From positions 620,001 to 684,000 of the forward strand of contig JAHCAX010000001.1 in assembly GCA_019634675.1 (NCBI GenBank): a stretch of DNA of 64,000 nt. The letters are read 5' to 3'. The first letter of the stretch is position 1. Every line of letters starts with the position of its first letter. A program made the position numbers and the translations under genes. Below the pieces are notes generated by a model. The model ran no database searches. It saw nothing but the letters and a program-made list of their open reading frames with translations, and was not told the origin of the DNA. This document shows positions 58,686 through 64,000 of the stretch, piece after piece. Source of the DNA: Acherontichlamydia pituitae (GTDB taxonomy: Bacteria; Chlamydiota; Chlamydiia; Chlamydiales; Rhabdochlamydiaceae).

Positions 58686-58810
58686 GACTTTTTCAGGGGC
58701 GAGTCGGTTGCACAATTATGTAAGAGGTGGTAGAGTTGTTAGCTTTTAGAGTCCTGTTTTAGAGGCTAGGATAATGGATCCTGCCTTCAATTCTATTGAG
58801 GAGACCTCCT

Positions 58811-61294
58811 TTGAACAACGATAAAGAGAATCAATTGCCTGACGAGGAAATCGAAGAAGCTCTAGTGGAAGCAGTGCAGAAGTCGGCAAATTCCGAGCAG
58901 CCCAAAAGCCAGGTTGAATTTCCCAATCAAGTTTTTGTCGTCCCTTTAAGCCGCCGTCCCTTTTTCCCAGGAATGGCCGCTCCGATCGTGATCGAGCCCG
59001 GCGCTTTTTATGAAGTATTGAAGACGGTCGCCAAATCGGAACACAAGTTTTTAGGCTTATTTTTGACCCGTCAGGAAGATGAAAATATCTACAAGATCCC
59101 GATGAAGGATCTGTACCAGGTTGGCGTCCTTGCGCGGATCTTGCGGATTATCCCCATGGAGCAAGGCGGCGCCCAAGTTGTTTTGAACATGGAGAAGCGG
59201 ATCTCGATCAAAAAGCCTGTCAAAGCGGGAAAATTCCTTAAGGCCCAGATCGCCTACCATGACGACCAGAGCAGCAAGCTGTCCAAAGAGCTCAAGGCAT
59301 ATTCGATCAGCATCATCACGACGATCAAGGAACTATTGAAGTTGAACCCGTTGTTCAAAGAAGAGCTGCAAATATTCCTCGGCCATTCCGACTTCACCGA
59401 GCCGGGAAAACTTGCCGATTTCGCCGTTGCCTTGACGACTGCCAGCCGCGAAGAGCTGCAGGATGTCCTGGAAACCTTCGATCTGCAAGGAAGGATCGAT
59501 AAAGCGCTTGTCCTCTTGAAGAAGGAATTGGACTTAAGCAAATTGCAGAATAGCATCAACCAGAAGATCGAAGCGACGATCTCAAAAACGCAGCGCGAGT
59601 TCTTTTTGCGCGAACAGCTCAAGACGATCAAAAAAGAGCTGGGCTTGGAAAAAGATGACAAGACATGCGATCTGGAAAAATTCGAGACCCGCTTAAAGAA
59701 GCGGAAAGTTCCCGTTGACGTTCAGACGGTCATTACTGAAGAAATGGACAAATTGAGCGTCTTGGAAGTTCAATCTGCCGAGTATGCAGTTTGCAGAAAC
59801 TATCTGGATTGGCTCACCACGGTCCCGTGGGGGATTTTCAGCACGGGGGCAAGCGAGGGGGTCGATATCCAATTTGCGAAAAAAGTTTTGGAAGAAGACC
59901 ACTACGGATTGAACGATATCAAAGAGAGGATCTTGGAGTTCATCGCTGTCGGCAAACTTTCAGGCGGCGTCAAAGGGAACATCATCTGCCTTGTCGGACC
60001 TCCAGGAGTTGGAAAGACGAGCATCGGCAAGAGCATCGCAAGGGCCCTCAATCGACCGTTCTACCGCTTTTCCGTCGGCGGCATGCGCGATGAAGCGGAG
60101 ATCAAAGGCCACCGCCGCACTTACATCGGCGCTATGCCGGGCAAAATGATCCAGGCCCTCAAGTTCACCCAAACGATGGACCCTGTGATCATGCTCGATG
60201 AAGTGGACAAGATGGTGTCAAGCTATCATGGCGACCCGGCTTCTGCGCTTCTTGAGGTGCTCGATCCGGAACAAAACAAAGACTTCCTTGACCATTACCT
60301 CGATGTGCGCTGCGACTTGTCGAACATTCTGTTTATTGTGACAGCCAACGTTTTAGACACGATCCCTGAGCCGCTTAAGGACAGGATGGACGTGCTGCGG
60401 CTTTCTGGCTACATCCTCGAAGAAAAAGTCCAGATCGCGCAAAAGTACCTGATTCCTCGCAACCGGAAATCGATGGGCTTAAAAACATCCGATACCGATT
60501 TTACGCGCGGAGCGCTGTCCCACATCATCAATGGCTATGCGCGCGAATCAGGCGTGAGAAGTTTGGAGAACCACATCAAGAAGATCTTGCGCAAAGTGGC
60601 TGTCCAAGTTGTCGATGCCAATGAGAAAAAAGGGAAGTCGAAGGCCAAATTTGAAAAGCAGCTTGTCAGTGAAAAGAACCTTCAAAAGTTTTTAGGCAAG
60701 CCGATCTTTACGACGGACCGTTATTATGAACGGACTCCCGTGGGTGTGTGCATGGGCCTTGCTTGGACGTCGCTTGGCGGAGCTACCTTGTACGTGGAAG
60801 CGATCAAAGTTCCTGCCGAAAAGATGGAGATGAAGCTGACTGGACAAGCCGGCGATGTGATGAAGGAATCCTCTCAGATCGCATGGACCTACCTCTACAG
60901 CAGACTTGCCGACTATGCTCCAAAGATCCCGTTTTTTGAAAAATGCCAAGTTCATTTGCATATCCCGGAAGGCGCGACCCCTAAAGATGGGCCTTCTGCC
61001 GGCATCACGATGACGACTGCTTTGCTTTCATTGCTGCGCAACGAGCCTGTGATCGAGGACCTGGGAATGACAGGGGAGTTGACCCTGACAGGAAAAATTC
61101 TTCCGATCGGCGGATTGAAGGAGAAGCTGATCGCAGCAAAACGCTCAGGTGCAAAAGTGCTCATTTTTCCGCAAGACAACCAAAGGGATTACGACGAGCT
61201 GCCCGCTTATATCAAAAAAGGGATCAAAGCCCACTTTGTGACCCACTTTGATGAAGTGTTTCAGATTGCTTTCCCCAAGTCTAAGAGGAAGTGA
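58811..61294 (+). CDS. lon: ATP-dependent protease Lon
   Basis: Lon degrades misfolded and regulatory proteins. The product of about 827 residues has the N-terminal substrate domain (FVVPLSRRPFFPGMAAPIV), Walker A GPPGVGKTSIGKS near 395-407, IMLDEVDKM for Walker B, and the Ser-Lys dyad in KDGPSAGIT (near 728) and GLKEKLIAAKRSG (near 770). TTG at 58811 is chosen because GAGGAG lies seven bases upstream; a TTG at 58796 overlaps that box. It begins a plus-strand operon lon-rfaE2-rhomboid-rnz. Confidence 0.96.
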   Translation: MNNDKENQLPDEEIEEALVEAVQKSANSEQPKSQVEFPNQVFVVPLSRRPFFPGMAAPIVIEPGAFYEVLKTVAKSEHKFLGLFLTRQEDENIYKIPMKDLYQVGVLARILRIIPMEQGGAQVVLNMEKRISIKKPVKAGKFLKAQIAYHDDQSSKLSKELKAYSISIITTIKELLKLNPLFKEELQIFLGHSDFTEPGKLADFAVALTTASREELQDVLETFDLQGRIDKALVLLKKELDLSKLQNSINQKIEATISKTQREFFLREQLKTIKKELGLEKDDKTCDLEKFETRLKKRKVPVDVQTVITEEMDKLSVLEVQSAEYAVCRNYLDWLTTVPWGIFSTGASEGVDIQFAKKVLEEDHYGLNDIKERILEFIAVGKLSGGVKGNIICLVGPPGVGKTSIGKSIARALNRPFYRFSVGGMRDEAEIKGHRRTYIGAMPGKMIQALKFTQTMDPVIMLDEVDKMVSSYHGDPASALLEVLDPEQNKDFLDHYLDVRCDLSNILFIVTANVLDTIPEPLKDRMDVLRLSGYILEEKVQIAQKYLIPRNRKSMGLKTSDTDFTRGALSHIINGYARESGVRSLENHIKKILRKVAVQVVDANEKKGKSKAKFEKQLVSEKNLQKFLGKPIFTTDRYYERTPVGVCMGLAWTSLGGATLYVEAIKVPAEKMEMKLTGQAGDVMKESSQIAWTYLYSRLADYAPKIPFFEKCQVHLHIPEGATPKDGPSAGITMTTALLSLLRNEPVIEDLGMTGELTLTGKILPIGGLKEKLIAAKRSGAKVLIFPQDNQRDYDELPAYIKKGIKAHFVTHFDEVFQIAFPKSKRK

Positions 61295-61295
61295 C

Positions 61296-61811
61296 ATGAG
61301 CCGCATGTTGTCAGCAGAGTGTTTTTCAGAAGCGGTCCGCGCCAAATACATTGATCCTTCCGAGCTTGAACAAAAAGTGAAGGATATCAAAGATCAAAGC
61401 AAGACGATCGCTACCCTTAATGGCTCGTTCGACCTGATGCATGCAGGGCATCTCGAAATGATCTATCAAGCTTCTCTGCAAGCCGATGTGTTGATTGTGG
61501 GATTAAATACAGACCGATCGATCCAGACGTATAAAAGTCCCTTGCGTCCGATTATCCCTTTGGAATACCGTCTGCAAATGATGGCAGCTCTTGAAATGGT
61601 CGATTTCGTCACGTGGTTTGATGAGACAGATCCGAGGCAGATGCTGAAAAAAATCCAGCCCCATGTGCATGTCAATGGAGCTGAATATGGAGAGAACTGC
61701 ATCGAGGCGGAAACGGTCCGCTCTTGCGGAGGAAGGGTTCACATTGTGCAGCTGGTCCCTGGCCTTTCCACATCACAGGTGATCAAGAAAATACAGAGCA
61801 TATGCGGTTAA
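61296..61811 (+). CDS. RfaE2-like nucleotidyltransferase (HldE C-terminal type)
   Basis: The 171-residue product is a cytidylyltransferase-like enzyme with the HxGH motif (NGSFDLMHAGHLEMI), then LIVGLNTDRSIQTYKSPLRP and ALEMVDFVTWFDETDP, as in RfaE2, which makes ADP-heptose for LPS core. The kinase half (RfaE1) is not in the window. It starts two bases after lon and its end overlaps the next gene by ten bases. Confidence 0.88.
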   Translation: MSRMLSAECFSEAVRAKYIDPSELEQKVKDIKDQSKTIATLNGSFDLMHAGHLEMIYQASLQADVLIVGLNTDRSIQTYKSPLRPIIPLEYRLQMMAALEMVDFVTWFDETDPRQMLKKIQPHVHVNGAEYGENCIEAETVRSCGGRVHIVQLVPGLSTSQVIKKIQSICG

Positions 61812-62968
61812 TTGGAACATTCGATACGGAGAAAGAGGCTTATACGCTCTATTCCTTTTTATTAAAGGAAGGGGTGCAGAACGTCTATGAACCTTATCAT
61901 GATGAGCAGCAGCAAAAAAAACGGTACCGGATCTGGGTCTTTGATGAAGATGACCTCTCTCGTGCCATCGAATGGTTGGAGAAGTATAAGGAAAATCCCA
62001 ATGCTCCAGAATTCCAGCATGTCCAGATCCCTTTGGTCGCGCTAACGCCCCCTGCCGAGTCCGCTCCCAAACAAGATGAAGACCTTCAGATGCAGCTCCC
62101 TCCTTTGCCGCCAAAGTCGCGGCGCAAGCGTTTCCAAATGGCCCTTACCCAGTTTATCATTGGGATTTGCGTCTTCCTATTCTTGTGGAACGATCTTCAG
62201 GAAGCTGAGGTGCTGCAGGAAAAAGGCGCATTGGCCCTCCAGATCGCTTTTACTCCTTTGCAGCGGGCATTGATCTACGATTATCCGAACTCTTTCAAAT
62301 ATATCGATGAGCTGATCTCCCTCTATCCCATTAAGACCTTTAAAGATGTCAAAGAGCTTCCTCCCGATGCGCAAGCCCTCTTTGCTCAAGCAGAGCAGGC
62401 TCCTTCGTGGAAAGGTCTCTATGAATTTTTCCGCGAAGTCAAAAAAGCGGGATGGGAAAAAGCTAAAAACGTCCCCCTGTTTGAAAAGATCCGGCAAGGA
62501 GAGTTCTGGCGCCTCTTTACACCTTGTCTTCTTCATAGGGACTTTCTCCACATCCTGTTCAATATGGCCTGGGCTTGGATATTGGGCAAACAGATAGAAG
62601 AGCGGGTCCGCCGATGGAAAATCGTCCTGCTCATTGTCATTATCGGCGTCATTTCCAATACCGCGCAGTATCTTGTCAGCGGCCCTTACTTTTTAGGGTA
62701 TTCCGGCGTGGTCGTTGGTTTGGCAGGATTTATTTGGATGCGGCAGAGGCAGGCCCCTTGGGAAGGGTATCCTTTGGCCAAAGGGACGGCGCTGTTCCTC
62801 CTCTTTTTTGTCTTGGCCATGTTCATTCTTGAACTGCTCACCTTTGGGCTTCAGATGTTCTCGGTCATCGATATTTCGGCCAACATCGCTAATACTGCCC
62901 ATATCGTCGGAGGCCTTTGCGGCCTTGCGCTAGGCAGGCTTTCCTTCTTTGCGCGAGGCAAGCCATGA
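61802..62968 (+). CDS. GlpG-like rhomboid intramembrane serine protease
   Basis: The 388-residue product has an N-terminal cytoplasmic domain (MRLIGTFDTEKEAYTLYSFL) as in GlpG, a linker, a first membrane helix at about 113-130, and then the rhomboid core. Catalytic Ser301 lies in LGYSGVVVGLAG and catalytic His367 in ANTAHIVGGLCG; His245, His250 and Asn254 in LLHRDFLHILFN are the usual supporting residues. About 100 residues separate helix 1 and 2, longer than in GlpG. ATG at 61802 overlaps rfaE2 and fits the domain start. Confidence 0.9.
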   Translation: MRLIGTFDTEKEAYTLYSFLLKEGVQNVYEPYHDEQQQKKRYRIWVFDEDDLSRAIEWLEKYKENPNAPEFQHVQIPLVALTPPAESAPKQDEDLQMQLPPLPPKSRRKRFQMALTQFIIGICVFLFLWNDLQEAEVLQEKGALALQIAFTPLQRALIYDYPNSFKYIDELISLYPIKTFKDVKELPPDAQALFAQAEQAPSWKGLYEFFREVKKAGWEKAKNVPLFEKIRQGEFWRLFTPCLLHRDFLHILFNMAWAWILGKQIEERVRRWKIVLLIVIIGVISNTAQYLVSGPYFLGYSGVVVGLAGFIWMRQRQAPWEGYPLAKGTALFLLFFVLAMFILELLTFGLQMFSVIDISANIANTAHIVGGLCGLALGRLSFFARGKP

Positions 62969-63870
62969 CAGTGCGCGATATCGTCATTTTAGGATGCTCG
63001 AGCCAGCAGCCGACCCGCACGCGGAACCATGGCGCCTACCTCGTCCGATGGAATGAGGAAGGACTCCTCTTCGATCCGGGCGAAGGAACGCAGCGCCAGT
63101 TCATTTTTGCCAATGTCGCGCCTACCTGCGTGACCCGGATCTTCGTCAGTCATTTTCATGGAGACCACTGCTTAGGCCTCGGCTCGATGCTGATGCGGCT
63201 TAACCTCGATAAGGTCACCCATCCGATCCACTGTTACTACCCTGCAAGCGGGCAGACCTATTTTGAGAGGCTCCGCTTTGGAACGATCTACCACCAGAAC
63301 ATCGAAGTGATCGAGCACCCTGTGCGCAGCGAGGGGGTTGTCCACGATGATGGTCGTTTCCGCATTGAGGCGCGCTTCTTAGAGCATGGAGTCGACAACA
63401 TCGGCTGGCGGGTCACGGAAGCGGACACGCGTAAGTTTGATAAAGACAAGCTCAATGCAATGGGGGTAAAAGGCCCGCTTGTGCGCACCCTTGAAAAAGA
63501 GGGGGTTATCCTTATTGACGGCCGCAAGGTCTATCTCGATGATGTCAGCCAGATCCGCCCTGGAGGCGTCCTTGCTGTCACGATCGATACGCTTCCCTGC
63601 CAAGCAGCCATCGATATCGCCAGGGATGCCAAGATCCTCATCTGCGAAAGCACCTATCTCGAGGAACATCGTCATTTGGCTGAAAAGCACCACCATCTCA
63701 CAGCAAAGCAAGCAGCGCAGATCGCAAAATCTGCAGGCGTAAAGCAGCTCATCCTGACCCATTTTTCAGCGCGTTATCAAGACGTCGAAGACTTTGGCCG
63801 GGAGGCCAAAGAGATCTTTCCTAATACCTGGGTCGCCGAAGACCTGAAAGTATTTCCGTTTACTTATTAG
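62965..63870 (+). CDS. rnz: Ribonuclease Z
   Basis: RNase Z cuts tRNA precursors after the discriminator base, needed here since at least the tRNA-Leu gene lacks an encoded CCA. The 301-residue product is a metallo-beta-lactamase: ILGCSSQQPTRTRNHGAYLV, the zinc motif SHFHGDHCLGLGSML at about 61-75, DTLPCQAAIDIA and ILTHFSARY. ATG at 62965 overlaps the rhomboid stop (ATGA). Confidence 0.95.
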   Translation: MTVRDIVILGCSSQQPTRTRNHGAYLVRWNEEGLLFDPGEGTQRQFIFANVAPTCVTRIFVSHFHGDHCLGLGSMLMRLNLDKVTHPIHCYYPASGQTYFERLRFGTIYHQNIEVIEHPVRSEGVVHDDGRFRIEARFLEHGVDNIGWRVTEADTRKFDKDKLNAMGVKGPLVRTLEKEGVILIDGRKVYLDDVSQIRPGGVLAVTIDTLPCQAAIDIARDAKILICESTYLEEHRHLAEKHHHLTAKQAAQIAKSAGVKQLILTHFSARYQDVEDFGREAKEIFPNTWVAEDLKVFPFTY

Positions 63871-64000
63871 ACCGCTTTCAAAATTTCATTTATCCATTAA
63901 AATCGATCTTTTATGTCTGATTTTTATCGCAACTCCTCAATGACTTATTCAAGTCATCTCGTCGATGCGATCCTAGGCAGCTTGCTGCCTTAGAAAAATC
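63871..64000. other. Window end after rnz
   Basis: The last 130 bases hold a 26-codon frame at 63913-63993 that ends directly after a perfect seven-base stem AGGCAGC/GCTGCCT (63975-63990). The stem may be a terminator of rnz. The frame has no ribosome site that I trust and no likeness, so I do not call it a gene. Confidence 0.4.

Larger units (their letters stand above)
58440..58810. other. 371-bp divergent region between tsaB and lon with two dispersed repeats
   Basis: The centre holds copy 2 of the 25-base palindromic repeat (58621-58645) directly followed by copy 2 of the 38-base repeat (58648-58685). The left part should contain the tsaB promoter. No gene is seen. Confidence 0.5.

Noticed and set aside
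63913..63993. 26-codon frame at the window end
   Set aside because: It is short, has no trusted ribosome site and ends at a hairpin; more likely the trailer of rnz.

Overview
The window comes from a member of the phylum Chlamydiae, of the environmental, amoeba-associated 'Chlamydia-like' type. The gene order lnt-lpxC-fabZ-lpxA-fmt-(inclusion-membrane-like genes)-rplC...rplQ-gapA matches the order I recall for Chlamydia trachomatis CT534 to CT505. The block dnaJ-rpsU-tsaB / lon...rnz matches CT341 to CT346. Other chlamydial marks are Inc-like proteins with a two-lobed hydrophobic segment, an Lpg1974-type outer-membrane protein and a Lys-rich histone-like protein. Base composition looks mid-40s percent GC by eye, which would suit Waddlia; that genus assignment is a guess.

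Layout. 0-6 kb: lipoprotein acylation, lipid A / fatty-acid genes and fmt. 6-10.3 kb: four consecutive Inc-like genes and one tiny membrane protein, at the locus where C. trachomatis has the single gene CT529 (Cap1). 10.5-23.1 kb: a long S10-spc-alpha ribosomal protein run with secY and rpoA, ended by a clear terminator. 23.3-25.7 kb: gapA, a chlamydial conserved protein and tRNA-Leu(UAA). 25.9-55 kb: an accessory region. 55-64 kb: a conserved block with an oxidoreductase, dnaJ, rpsU, tsaB, lon, rfaE2, a rhomboid protease and rnz.

The accessory region holds the main discovery candidate. Four consecutive enzymes of the methionine salvage pathway (MtnB, MtnA, MtnC, MtnD) sit together, and each carries an N-terminal Sec-type signal peptide ahead of an otherwise intact, normally cytosolic enzyme. 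Nearby, homoserine dehydrogenase, a Ppx/GppA phosphatase, an endonuclease/exonuclease/phosphatase-fold protein, a prolyl-4-hydroxylase-like dioxygenase and an effector-binding-domain protein also have signal peptides. A methionine ABC importer (MetNIQ) and a branched-chain amino acid carrier (BrnQ) lie in the same interval. My reading is that the bacterium exports metabolic enzymes, possibly to the inclusion or host, and takes up the products. The signal peptides are seen in the sequence; the export destination is inference.

The accessory region also has two pairs of paralogous unknown proteins, a 680-residue unknown protein, a Fic protein with a degenerate inhibitory motif, AT-rich promoters with TGnTATAAT boxes in front of several unknown genes, three short MITE-like inverted-repeat elements, and a possible valine-codon attenuator in front of brnQ.
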